Source of the DNA: Telmatactis stephensoni | Taxonomy: Eukaryota > Cnidaria > Anthozoa > Actiniaria > Isophelliidae | DNA: 64,000 nucleotides | Assembly: GCA_029948255.1 (NCBI GenBank) | Contig: JALIZF010001688.1 | Location: forward strand, 51,001 to 115,000 | Direction of reading: 5' to 3' | In this document: piece by piece, positions 22,060-34,317 of the stretch | Numbering within the stretch: position 1 is the stretch's first letter | How the letters are laid out: each line of letters begins with the position of its first letter | Made by a program: the position numbers and the translations under genes | The notes under the pieces: model-generated | The model's input: the letters and a program-made list of their open reading frames with translations, nothing else | Told to the model about the DNA's origin: nothing | Databases searched by the model: none

Positions 22060-23306
22060 TTAAGGTGGCTCGATATAGTTTTTTATTAGTGACCATGCTT
22101 CCGTTTTTCACTCCACTTATTGAGCAACTTACTCTTGATCAACAGATACGGTTTTTGCACTAGTTAAATTTGTGTTGCTATAGCAACGGTAAGCAAAGAT
22201 GGCTGAAAAAATATTTTCTCCAATATCTCTCGAACTCGAGCAGCTCTAGACAAGGGACCACATGGGCAATAAATTTCATACTAAAACAAAGAAATTAAAG
22301 TTGATTCCAAAAAAATGTTACCAAGCATGAATAATGCGAATTTGCCAATTTCCGGTCGTTTATTCCAAATCACTTCAATCAAAGTGTTAATTCTATGTGA
22401 TCTCTTTTACCTTATTGGTATATACTTTGTTACACAGTATTTGGGTGCCTGAAATTCTTTGAAATGAAGCCAGATATTCCAAACTGAAACTGATTTTATA
22501 TTGTTGCCATGGTAACACCAATTTCACTGAAACTGAAAAAAAAAGAAAAAAAAAGAAAAAAAACCTTGAGCTCAGTTTATCTACTGAAAATCATTGTGAT
22601 TATTGATTGGCTTATTAAGCTTATCACTTAATAAGCCAATCACTGAAATTTCATTTTTTGAATGAGCTTTTATCATGTAATTCCAAAAGTCCCAGTACAG
22701 AAATATAATTACCATAGCTGGAAAGAGCACGTCAAAATTAGTAAAACTGTGAAGTTTGAATGAAGTAACTTTCAAACTCGCGAAGATATGAATTTTCCTA
22801 AATCGAAATTTTGTATCAGAAAACATTCGCTGGTAGGCAAGAGATGCCTACCAGCAAAGGTTTTCTTACAAATTCACAGTTTTCAAAAATTCATATTCTC
22901 GCCAGTTTTGGATTTAATTCCTTCAAACTTCACTGTCTTGCTGATTTTAACATTCTCTTTCCAGCTATGATAATTCTTTTTCTGTTTTACGAATTTAAAA
23001 ATACCTGATAAAAGCTCATTGTTTGTCATTTATTCCAAAACGGCTTGGTAAACATTTTTGAATTTTTCCTTAATTTCTTTGTCTTAGTGTGTAGTTTATT
23101 GTCGATCCATGCAGTCTCCTGTCTAGAGCTGCTCAAGTTCGAGAGATATTTTAGAAAACTTTATTTCAGGCATCTTTGTTTACCGTTCCTATGGCAACAC
23201 TGGTGTAAAAACCGTTTTCAATTGGTTGGTCAAGAGTAAGTTGCTCAATTCTTGGAGTGGAAAACGAAAGCAAGGTCAATAAAAAAACTATGTCGAGCCA
23301 CCTTAA
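22060..23306. mobile_element. TTAA-flanked palindromic element, 1.25 kb
   Basis: Starts TTAAGGTGGCTCGATATAG and ends CTATGTCGAGCCACCTTAA. Inverted similarity extends inward, for example AGATATGAATTT against AAATTCATATTCT, and reaches a perfect central hairpin GCTGGTAGGCA/TGCCTACCAGC at 22,829-22,855. A second perfect hairpin (GATTGGCTTATTAAG, 15-bp stem) lies at 22,605-22,641. No ORF. A partial copy of the centre lies at 26,385-26,740. Confidence 0.82.
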
Positions 23307-24213
23307 TTTGATGTTAAGGAGACGATTTGCAACGACGACTTTTCGCGCAACGCTGTTTCCCTAAAGTTTATCTCGTGTAGCATACAAAACAGAACGAATT
23401 TTAGAGCAATTTTGACTTTGGCAACACAATGCGAAGTTTTGATTTGAAGTCAAAAACTCGTAATGCAAAACAAAGACTTTCTTACAGCGTTGCGCGGGAA
23501 ATCATCGTTGCAAATCGCAGTGTAACATCGGCTTTAGAGTGGTCAAACCGGAAGAGAACTACTGGTACACTTTGCTGTCAATATTTGTATGTCTATCAAA
23601 CTCTCGTTTGCATTTTAGGCAGACTAAACTACGTGGGGGATCTAAGTCCAAGAAGACGCTCTTCTAGCGTTTACTCTCTTATGCCACTTGAAATAGATAA
23701 AATATACTTAGTAAATTCTTACATGAATTTCTAATTTCTTGTCATAAATTGTTTTGATACAATTTGTTCAGCTGATCCAATATAGAACTATACTCACTGT
23801 ATGTTGTATGAAAGGCGCCCTTGTATATAATAATATCAATACTATGAGAATTACATTTCATTTTAACACAACTGTAGTACGCGCATCATTCAAACGAGCT
23901 GATAAGATTTTGGAGCAGAAAACAAATTACATGTAGGGCGTTTTGAAATCGAAATGTTACAACCTTTACAGGAAAACATACCAGAGTATCGAATTTGGCT
24001 TTTGAGTCTGTCTTGTATGATACGGTATTGACACAAGCCTTGAACTGTTTCAACTTCCGGTCATGCGCAGTGGCTGTCATTTGCTATAATGATATAACCA
24101 TTGGTACACCATTCATGACAAATGTTTGTGCGCCTTAACTTAAGTGCGTGCAAGTGATTCGTCGACTTGATTTCCTTCAGGTGGGAAATTTGAGTACTGA
24201 TATTAAATATGGT
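23307..24213. other. Spacer, probable remnant of older element then unannotated
   Basis: 23,330-23,530 carries GCAACG/GCGCAACGCTG motifs matching the other side of the TTAA insertion. No gene seen in the rest. Confidence 0.35.
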
Positions 24214-24340
24214 TTTCACGAGCGACGGAAGCAGAAGCGGAAACAACACGCAGACTCAGTACTCATTGTCTATTTCACGAAATGTAACACTGAGTTTGCG
24301 TATGTAGTTTCCTTTTATTATTCCGTCGCTCGCGAAAATT
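24214..24340. repeat. MITE, GCGACGGAAGCAGAAGCGG family (copy 4)
   Basis: TTTTCACGAGCGACGGAAGC at the left, TTCCGTCGCTCGCGAAAA at the right, with CAGACTCAGT/ACTGAGTTTGCG internally. Same family as 12,779-12,939. Confidence 0.78.
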
Positions 24341-26152
24341 AGAGATTACGCGTACGCGAGGAGTGGACGACTCGTGGACTGCGTGATCGTGTAGACGTGC
24401 GTGTCAATAACACCTGGCTTTATTGAGTGTAAAAGTGTATTTTTGTGAAACTTGTTTTGTTTGCCTCATTTTGAAATCAATTTTAATGTCGCGGTTTTTA
24501 GTCGTTCGGTTTTCGTCTTATTAGCCACAAAGAGTTTTCATCTTTTATTGGTTCCACAATTTTATGGATCGTAATTCCTGGAAATTAGTATGGATTATTC
24601 CAAACAATAATTATAAAAATCATTTTCGCTTGGCGCCACGGGTGATCAAGACAGCGCTTTTAACTAAACTATAAAATCAACCAGTCGTCAGGCGAATTGA
24701 AGACTTTAAAAACTTTTTTGTTCATTATCCTTCTCTAGTAGAAAAGTGGATTTTGATAGTCTTCTTAAGGGATTTATAGACTTAGTTTTGTTTCTTGGGG
24801 ACATATTGATACCAATGTAGTTCTTGGAACTGCCTTATTCAACTTTGTATCTGCTAACAATGGCTTGTACGCGTCTGTAAACAAACTTTCTTCGTGTGAA
24901 TCTTTCTTCTCAAGGAATCCCACTGTTCTTGAAAGCAGCTACAAACTATAGAACATTTAAAGCCTTCAATGTCTCACAACTTTTGATACCTTGCCTACTT
25001 TCCTTTCCTCTCCGTCGGATTTGAAAACTCTGGGCTTTTCCTTGCCATCATCAGTTATAACTGTGGATGGGAAAATATATCAACCAAGGCAACGTTAATG
25101 GCAAACGCAGTCGCATCTCATTCCTTATGTCGGCAAATTCAACAGTTTCTGCGAAGAAAAACAAGCCTCTGGACAAGATTTGAATAAGATACCTAACTCA
25201 GGCAGATTGTGCTATGACTGTCACAAGACTTTGTGGCTTATCACTAGACAGTCACTCATTCCATCCCTCCATTCCATTCCGTTCCATTATTCCTCGTATA
25301 GGATAGTGTAGATTTATTTGTGTATAAAACATTAGAGACCTTTTTTGCGCATGATATATGCTATTGTCCTTAGTGGACTAAAACCTAAACAAAGTTGTTG
25401 GCACCGCACTGCAACTACGCGTAAAACTTGCATCAAATAAAAAAATCATTTACTTGTTCAATGTTGGTAAATCATTTCTGAGTGGTATCCAAGAAAATTA
25501 CAGGGTATTTTAGACCGAATTGTAATTAAATTATGAAGTTATACTATTGATTTTAAAATTGTAAAAATTCGGCTAGAATAATTAGACCAATTGATTCGTG
25601 ATTTGATGACCATATCTTGCCTAGTAAATCTCCCAAAGAATTGTCAGGAGTTAATGTTAATTTGGTGGATTAAAAAGAAAAAGCAAAGAACTGCACCCCA
25701 GACCAATAATGGCGTGCTAATTTTTTCTCTTGGTGTTATGGTAGCTTGAGGAATTTATACTTCACGCTGAACTGATGTTTAGCTGCCTCGTCAGGAATCG
25801 CTTGGTTTTAGCAGTCGAAAAACGAACAGAAAAAAACTTTACTTAGCTGGCGTCCAGGAATTCACAATTACAGTTGCAATTTCCTTTGAAAAATAAGTCT
25901 AAATGCGATATAAGCTAATCACCTAAGTTAAACAGAAATATTATCGAAACTTACAAATTATCAAACGGAACCAACAAGCATTGGGTAGCAATGGGAGGTC
26001 AGATAGGTGATGTAGTTTCACTCGGTTCTTTTGCAGGTTAACGGGTTTTTTTCCCTTTGCGTATTACGGTCTCTAGCATATTAACCGGAAGCAGTTTTCC
26101 GTTTTGGGTTTTTCTTTTCCTCTTTTTGTTTTTGCTTTTGTGTTTCGTTGTT

Positions 26153-26154
<2 letters not shown>
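24341..26154. other. Intergenic, no feature recognised
   Basis: A+T-rich sequence with no long ORF, clear inverted repeat or tandem array. Confidence 0.5.

Positions 26155-26242
<88 letters not shown>
26155..26242. repeat. (CT)44 microsatellite
   Basis: Uninterrupted CT dinucleotides over 88 bases; overlapping ORFs are low-complexity artefacts. Confidence 0.97.
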
Positions 26243-26245
<3 letters not shown>

Positions 26246-26384
26246 CTTTCTACAATACCCCGCTCATAAAATGACAAGTGAAAATATCATTCAAATTCAA
26301 ATATCAATCCATCGATGGTTAGCAAAAAGCCAGGCAAGTGTTTGGCTGACAATAGTATAAAACAATTATGATGTCAGTCATGAA

Positions 26385-26740
26385 CTTTTATCATGTAATT
26401 CCAAGTCACAGTACAGAAATATAATTACCATAGCTGGAAAGAGCACGTCAAAATTAGTGAAACTGTGAAGTTTGAATGAAGTACCTTTCAAACTCACGAA
26501 GATGTGAATTTTCCGAAATCGAAATTTTGTATGAAAACATTCGCTGGTACGGCAAGAGATGCCTACCAGCAAAGGTTTGCAAATTCACACTTTTCAAAAA
26601 TTAATTTCATATTCTCGCGAGTTTTGGATTTTTAAAATTCCTTCAAACTTCACTGTCTTGCTAATTTTTACATGCTCCAGCTATTGGTAATTCTTTTTCT
26701 GTTTTACGAATTTAAAAATACCTGATAAAAGCTCATTCAA
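26385..26740. repeat. Partial copy of the 22,060-23,306 element
   Basis: Shares long runs with 22,665-23,015 in the same orientation, including the central hairpin (here GCTGGTACGGCA/TGCCTACCAGC with one extra base). It lacks the TTAAGGTGGCTCGA ends, so either truncated or the inner part only. Confidence 0.75.
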
Positions 26741-27116
26741 GTTGTCAAGTTTTGATGTTCGTGACTTCAGTCAAGGGCCTCTTCGATGGTGTTTTAGTCA
26801 TGGATAGCTGAGTATTGATACGTGTCTCCATCCAGCACCGTGATGACGATAGTGAAGGAAATGACGTACCCTACAGTCTATACTTGTATTGATTGGTGAA
26901 ACTAATAAATACATTTGTCATGAGAGGACCAAGACAGTTATCGCCAGTATTCCCAATCCACATGAAGCTAATGCCACTAACTATACTTTTATATCGTTTT
27001 TTTCCCCTTATTTTGTAGCTAGTGCAGCAGGAAATTTACTTCCGAGCAACGTGTTCAGTTTTCATTGCGCAGATTTATTTGTTTTTTTCTTTGTTTTTGT
27101 TCAATTTGTTCTTTTC

Positions 27117-27199
27117 TTTGTTTGTTTGTTTGTTTGTTTGTTTTGTGTTTGTTTGTTTGTTTGTTTGTTTGTTTGTTTGTTTGTTTGTTTGTTTGTTTT
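27117..27199. repeat. (TTTG)n microsatellite
   Basis: About twenty TTTG units with one interruption (TTTTGTG). Confidence 0.95.
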
Positions 27200-27454
27200 C
27201 AAATATCATTTAATCCCGATATTTTTCAATGATAAGGCCTTCGATCTTCATACCATATCAAAAGTAAGGTCGTCTATCGTGGCCAGCCGTCCAGTACTAC
27301 CAGTCTAATACTAAGGAAATACTTGTGCTGTTCAGGTGTTGACGTAATTCCTGTTATCCACTGAACAAGCTATCTTACAACCACCCTCTCCTGTCAACAA
27401 AGAAAAGTACATATATGGAAAACAACAGCAACATCAAAAGTTGATTAGTTCGCC

Positions 27455-27790
27455 GTAATAATAATAATAATATAATATAATAATAACGTTTATTAAGAAC
27501 CAAAACTCGCAGCCCAGGGGCTGAATTACGTCCAACTAATATCAAATCATATGTCCTTCAAATGCTTCCACGCTACAGGGCGTGTTCCAATTCATCTTTT
27601 TTATGAAAAATTGTAACGCTGGCTTCCTAAAGTTTTTGATAGCGTTAACAAAACGGCCAAAACGTTTTGAAATTGTCCTGACATCCGAACGGAAAGGTTT
27701 TCTGTGGATGGATCTTAAAATCTTGTAGTTAATATTATTTATCTAAATCTTAGAATGGCAAATTAAGGTGAAAACGTAGATGTGAAAATA
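27455..27790 (-). mobile_element. Possible non-LTR retroelement 3' end
   Basis: On the minus strand a frame open for about 65 codons ends at a TGA near 27,550 (phrases RTISKRFGRFVNAIKNFRKP and FFIKKMNWNTP), followed by a short 3' region, AATAAACG, and an (ATT)n-like tail at 27,458-27,486. An ORF end, short UTR and simple-repeat tail suggest a truncated LINE. No reverse-transcriptase motif is present. Confidence 0.35.
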
Positions 27791-28326
27791 TTCCTCTTGT
27801 CAGTTTACATCATGAAAAATAACTTTGCAATATTGGATCTCTTACTTAAAACCTTTTCAACCAGATCACATGAAGTCATTTAGGAAGTTCCTAAACTTAG
27901 AAACAGCCTTAATTCCGTCTTCAGCAAATTAAAGAAGCAAAAAGAAAAAAAAAGAAGAAAAAAAAAAGATATTACCAATGGCAAGACTAGAGAATATATG
28001 CATGTGAATAACTGAACTAATATATTCAAGACCTTCTGAGTCCCAAAGTGCAGTTAACTGCCCTGTTCCTTTTCGTTACATCAGTAAGAATTTATGATTT
28101 TGTGATACCTCAGAGTATGGTAAAATACCTGAGTATAAAAGCCAACCCACTTGGACTTTTAATACATCTTTTGCATGGGACAATACTGTCTTGATAGCAA
28201 CAATTATTTATGACTTGTGAGTAGTGATACTGTCGCTGCTATGACATCAGCACTCATGCATAATACACCCTTCTCCCTAAGTGAAGACAAGCACTAATTA
28301 ACATAGCTTAATAACTAGAAGGAACG

Positions 28327-28403
28327 TTTATTTATTTATTTATTTATTCATTCATTCATTCATTCATTCATTTATTTATTCATTCATTCATTCATTCATT
28401 CAT

Positions 28404-28446
<43 letters not shown>

Positions 28447-28464
28447 TTCGTTTATTTATTTATT
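28327..28464. repeat. Compound (TTTA)n/(TTCA)n microsatellite
   Basis: Alternating blocks of TTTA and TTCA tetranucleotides across about 138 bases. Confidence 0.95.
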
Positions 28465-28543
28465 ATATATTATTACTTTTGTTTATTTATTTTAATATTT
28501 TGAAGACCCCTATAAGCATTTTTTTATAGAAAGAGGTGGGGCA

Positions 28544-28591
28544 AAGAAGAAGAAGAAGAAGAAGAAGGAGGAGGGGGAGGAGGAGGAGGAA
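28544..28591. repeat. (AAG)n/(GGA)n purine tract
   Basis: AAG units pass into GGA units, all purine on the plus strand. Confidence 0.9.
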
Positions 28592-28805
28592 CGTTGCATT
28601 TTCTGGCCCCTCACCATCATTACACATCTCATTTGTGTTAAGCTATATTGAGCTACAAGGATTAGATTAAAGCTAAAATAGATATAAACGGATATTCAGA
28701 CGATGCGTTTGAGCTGAACTTCGAAATCAGTAGGCAGCTTTCAAATGATATCAAACTTGTTATATGTCACCGTTCAAAAGAACACGAAGAAATGATAAAA
28801 CCAAA

Positions 28806-28975
28806 GCGTACGTCCACACGGCAGGATAAATTGGAAAACATATCTTTTCCCCCGTTTTCGCTGTCTTCACTGCAACTAGGTTTTCTTAAAAAAAAAGGAA
28901 ACGTCGTTTCAGTGTGGATGGGAGACCTCACCTTAGGAAAAAAATGTGTTTTGGCATCAGTGTGGACGTAGCCTA
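28806..28975. repeat. MITE with GTCCACAC termini
   Basis: Left CGTACGTCCACACGGC and right AGTGTGGACGTAGCC are inverted; internal GGAAAACATATCTTTTCCCC and AGGAAACGTCGTTTC phrases are partly inverted. About 170 bp. Confidence 0.65.
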
Positions 28976-30504
28976 CCATTTGAATGTCAATTAGCAAAGT
29001 GAACTGGAAATCGCTATTGGATGGCTATTGAATGATGTTTACATAGCAGTTAAAATAAATGATGGTGAAATAAGAGGTTATAAGATTTATTTTCCACGAA
29101 GAAAAGAAAGTTATTTTATTGGAGTTTTTGGGGATAAACAGTCAGAGTGATCGGCTTAGTTTGGGTTGTTCCTTATTATATCAGTATATTGTCTCGAAGT
29201 TTCTCGAGGAATAGTCATTTCTAAATTAACAAAAACACAAATCAAAAAGACTTTGTTATCGAAAGCTAATGTACGGACACAGCTGTTAATTTGGTTAAGT
29301 AGCTGCTAAATCCTGTTTTAAGTACAAACACATTCATTCCAACCAGTTGATTTATTATTTATGTAGATTTCGTTGAATGAAACCTGTTCATTACTGGTGC
29401 TACAGAAATCTTTGTTACTCATCAATAAAGGCACCTGAATAGCATGTAATCAGCTTGTTAAAACGTTTTTCCTCAAAGCTTCTTTCATTAGCTCTTTCTG
29501 TAGTTTTTTTGTTTGTTTGTTTGTTTGTTCTTCTTCTTAGCCAGTATCCAAACCAACTTTCAATTCCTATGAATTAACGAACATATATTAGCTAGGTTGT
29601 ATAAATAATGTAATATTAGACTTTTGAATTCATCTTTTTAATGGACTAACTGGATGATTACATCCGTTCAAGTACATTGATGGTAATCTTGATCGCTTGC
29701 GGGCACACTCACACTCTATAAAACCATTTATTTATTTTATACCACTACTCTATTTTACAACATCGATGTTTTATTAGACTGATAGCCTACAATATTTGTA
29801 AGCACCTCTTTGTAGGATGATAATAGTATGAACAAGAATAACAAATACAAATTGTTGGTTGCAAACTCATTTGTTGTTTTTAGTCATTTTACCCAGAGCT
29901 TTTAAACTGGCTAGGTTTTCAAAGATCCGATTGAAGTCTAGCAAAGACAAAACACTGAACTGAAAACTAGCCAGGATTCCACAGAACCTATCGAATTATC
30001 GAGGACAAAACAAAACAAAACTCGAAACAAAACAACATCAACAACCTATACAGGTCTGATCGAAGTCGGGTCTCAGTCGAGGATGAAAAAAAACCCACAA
30101 ATAATTTATTTTCCATGTTTATAACGATTAAGTCAAGGAGAGTGTAAGACTAAATATATCACAGTCACTGAGCAAGTCTCCCAATATGTTTTTAATGTGT
30201 CGGCATTTCAAACGGATCTTGGATGACGATGAAATTATCTATTTAGAAGCCTACTGCCCAGCAAGAAAGGAATGTTGGAAAATAATTAGATATTTGTTTT
30301 TGTTCTAATCAATATTGAATCTTCTAATAAATCTCACGCTAAACATGAAGGATTTGTTTTTCCTTCATTTCTTTTTATCGTTATTGTGTTCAGTTATACA
30401 ACAATATATCCTCTTGTACTAGTTAAAACAATATCTAGTAGTTTGAAGAAATTTATAAATTAAAAGAAAGCAGGCGATATTGGAAAAAAAGTAATACTTA
30501 AAAA
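28976..30504. other. Intergenic, no feature recognised
   Basis: A+T-rich. Short (TTTG)n near 29,505-29,530. No ORF of note. Confidence 0.5.
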
Positions 30505-30710
30505 CCGTGGTTACACGGACGATTTTTTGCTTGCACAGGCGACACGACATTTTGACATGACCAACGTTACAATTTCGTGCACCAATCAGTCTTTCATTTC
30601 ATGCCAACTTTATCGCTATCATTTACTGCCAGGATTTGTTCCTCGTTTAGTAATCACGTTGGTGATTTCGTCGCCTGTGCAAGCAAAAAATCGCTAGTAT
30701 AGCCGCGCTG
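30505..30710. repeat. MITE with long TIRs (TTTTTTGCTTGCACAGGCGAC)
   Basis: The left arm includes GGTTACACGGACGATTTTTT and GCTTGCACAGGCGAC; the right arm GTCGCCTGTGCAAGC and AAAAAATCGCTAGTATAGCC. Inverted over about 35 bases with few mismatches. 206 bp, non-coding. Confidence 0.82.
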
Positions 30711-33700
30711 CTTAAAGCAATGAATTAAGCCTGAGTTGCAAGAGAACCAGCCCGTCATCAGTTAAGAGCATTGTGGTGCCAGGCCTTCTATCCACTCTTG
30801 TAGGTAATGATCGATCAATGTTCCCTAAGCTGATTGGTTTTTTACATGACGTGTGCATCAATAGACTAAGATAACTAAACTTTAGTTTTCTATTGTTTAC
30901 AAAAAACATTTATTGAAAGTTTTCAAGTTCCGGTTCAATCCATTGTAGCCTTGTTTAAATTAGAAACCGAAAGATCAACACATTAATAAACTATTAGAAG
31001 TAAATCTGTACTAGTTAGGATATCACTAGATGTTATCCACACACAAGTACATGTGTAGTTTGTACAAGTTTGTATTATCAGAATAAGCGAGAAAATTTCC
31101 ATTAATGTGATCAAGGACTCGCTGGTTTCAAAGCATTGTACTGATCAGAACAATACCTTTTAGGACTCATCCACAAATCGTGTGTTTTATAACTGTTTTA
31201 AATGACAAGAGAAAGAAAGAATAAAGGAAGAGAGAGAGAAAGGATGAAAGAAAAACGTTAACCGAACATCTATTCATACAAGACATTGATTGACATCCAA
31301 TCAATGTTTAGTCACCTTTTTTAATGGCTCTCTTTCGATATGATACAATAGTCTATTTTGAGAATCTTCTTAACACTTTCCAAAGGTAACACTTTCAACT
31401 CTGAAAGTGAAATCTATTTTGTTGATGATTTGCATTTCCGGTTGTGGGTGAAACTGCAATGGCCTGTGGTGTACAATGTGTAATAGGATCTAATGCCAAT
31501 GATGTTAATAGCGAAAGAAAAAATATTTAGTTTGCTGACAGGAAAAGACAGGCAAACTAGTTAAAGTTGAATTTCGCCCCGTGATGTAAAATGAAGTCTG
31601 AAAGTTGTTCTTGTTTCTCTCAAAATCTTTTATTTTTATCTTATCATTACCAGCATAATTTTTGGTGAAGTTTCAGTTAGTTTTCTATCCCAGTTACTCG
31701 GCCCGTATTCAAACTCTGGCAAATATAAGTGCTTCAGCAATTTTGGAAAACTGTAAATTTAAAGCATAAAAAAATGGTGATAAAAGCCGCCGGTGATCGA
31801 GTGAGTGTGGGGGTTTTACTACATCACCTGTTAGTGTTCATACTAATGTTTTTTCTTCATCTTCGATATCGCGTTTTCTCGCCATAGAGTGTTATTACAG
31901 GCCATTAGTAAATTATTACGGTTATTCTAGCAACAAGAGTCTTATCGCTGCAGTTTTTCTTTACAATCAGTCTGTTGGTGAGATCAATCTTTACTTCCAA
32001 TAACTGTCACTAATGAAAGGAAAGGTTTTGTGGATGTCTGATGGAATTATTAATCTTAATACCGGTCTTTAATTGTGACCTTGTTAATATTCATATCCTA
32101 CAAAACATCAAATTGCCGCCATCTACTGTATGACCGTTGATTTCTGCTTCACTCATAAACCCGCGCGGCGCGCGTCTCAAAATGAAGACAAAAAACATCT
32201 TTTACAAATAAATTCTTGAGAAGTGCATCATGAAGGAGCATTTGAGTTTTTTTCCTTTCATATTTAGATTCTATAAACTGATACACCCTTTTTCACGAAT
32301 TAGAACAAATCAATTGAGAAAATCGGTCCTGTAGGATACTAACACACGTATGTAGTTAATATATGCTGTATTCACACTATGCTTGATTAGAGAATATCCT
32401 TAATTAAACGTAGACACACTGTTTGAAAAAAGGATGAAATTTTCCTGTAATAATCTTCCTGGGTCGCAATTTAGGAAAAGAGCACTTCATTAAGAACAAA
32501 CAAAGACAATTTCAAATGAGGAATCTCTTTTTATTGTAGCATTTTTTCATGATTTTATCATAGCTGTTTTACTAAAATGTTCTAGATACTAGAATTATAC
32601 ATGTTAAGATCTTTAATGATAGACCTTTTAATATTTACAACATGAATTTGTTCGTAAACGATATTAATTAACCGATGTGTTGGTACGATTTATTTGCTAT
32701 GATAGCCATTGTACATCTTAATTATGAACTGGCTTTCCAAACGGATTTTCGTTCATACTTAATTCATGGCATCTCCCGAGATAGCCAATATATTCATCAT
32801 AAAAATATATCCCAGAAATTTCAAATTGGCTTGAAACTAAGAAGTCTAGAAATAAAATGTAATTATTATATTAACAGAGGAAAAGTATTCCAAATAAAAA
32901 ATTTTTCAAAAGCATGACGTTAAAAAATAACAGACGCCATGAAAATTGATTTACAAATGTTGAAATCTTAGAGATTCTTTACTTAAGACGTTTAGAACAC
33001 AAAACTTTCTGATCGGAAGTGTCTCCATTGAGAAAATAACATGAAGCGCTTGCCTAATTTGAATACTGTAGTCAGTTTGCAAAGTCATAATCTAGCCACA
33101 AAAACAAAAAGGCGTTGGTTTGCTTTAAAAGTGTAATCTTTTCTTCCTGAGTGTTAAGGACAGGTCGTGACGAAGGATGAATCCAATTGCAGTATTTTCT
33201 GTTTGAAAGTTTGAATGATAAGACAACAAGTCGCATCAATTTACTTAACAGCACCTGGTACTATAGTAATCATCAGCATACAAACAAAAGAACTTAACGC
33301 CGTCACAAGAACATTGAAAATAAACTACTCGTAAACTACAGCAAAACCAAACTTAAACATTAGCCTTCAAGAATCACGAGTGACGAAAAATTAATTTGCT
33401 GAGAAAAACGAAATCAGTTTTAAGAAAAAGAACGCCTTCCAACCGTCACACCCTGTCTTTGAGACTCAGCGAAAATGAGACGTAAGGAGTTGGGAACCCA
33501 CCCAACAATGCAGCCAAAGACTAACAAAAAATAATGCTCTGAAATCTTTTATGGCTTCCGTAACAGAAAATGATCTTTTGCTTTGCTTTTCAAAGTCTTT
33601 GAAGTGAAGAAATTAGAAGACTAATGCCCTATAGAAATACTGACCAGACAATAGGGCGAGATATTTGCATTATGATTGAATTCGAAATTAATTTCACTGA

Positions 33701-33871
33701 GAAATAAATCTAAAACGTCACGATGGTACAGTGGTCTAGCTAGGGGAACCCTTCATTTAATAGATTCTACTATACTATAGGTATATCTGCTTTGAACTCT
33801 TAGAATCCTTTCTAAAGATATATTCTAGACTGATCAGTAAATTAACCAGTGTTGTATATAAGCAAATGTCT
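30711..33871. other. Intergenic and probable 3' UTR side of gene A
   Basis: No recognisable gene or repeat. A minus-strand ATTAAA at about 33,757 could be a polyadenylation signal for gene A. The short ORFs carry no motif. Confidence 0.45.
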
Positions 33872-34317
33872 TTACATGACTGCATATCCATTCCGTAACA
33901 TATGAAGTCGTTCTAGAAGAATAAGTCGTCTTTGGCGTTCAAGTTCTTTATCAGCACATAATCGCTGTTCCTCTAATATTAACTGATGCACGTACTCCCG
34001 AGATTTCTTCAATATTGCAACCTTAGGTGCTCGTTCGTTTTCTTCTAACTCTGGAATACAGTCCCTCAAAAGCTGAAAGCGACACTTAAGATCTTCTCTT
34101 CTTTGTCTTTCTAGTACGTTATGTGTTGCACGGCTAATTTCACTATCTTCTGAGTCTTCATTTTCGATGGTGTCTGGTCTTTGTGGAGAATTTCGGCTAC
34201 CGCGTCTTGGTTTTCTTGTTCTTTTGCAACTGGCGTTTTCAAACCTAGGTGGTGCGAAGTCTTCTTGTTGATGGGCTGGTCTGCTGCACGGTATACTCTG
34301 AGAAGGGTTGCTCTCAA
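33872..34317 (-). CDS. myc: Gene A terminal coding exon: acidic linker and bHLH-zipper
   Basis: Acceptor ttccttag. Reads VESNPSQSIPCSRPAHQQED, basic KRTRKPRRGSR, acidic TIENEDSEDSE, then RATHNVLERQRR and the HLH-zipper; stop at 33,872-33,874. Only the in-frame reading with the 35,277 exon restores the full protein. The DIDVV-like acidic motif of Myc is not clear here. Confidence 0.93.

Noticed and set aside
26057..26360. Ser-Leu repeat ORFs
   Set aside because: Readings of the (CT)44 microsatellite.
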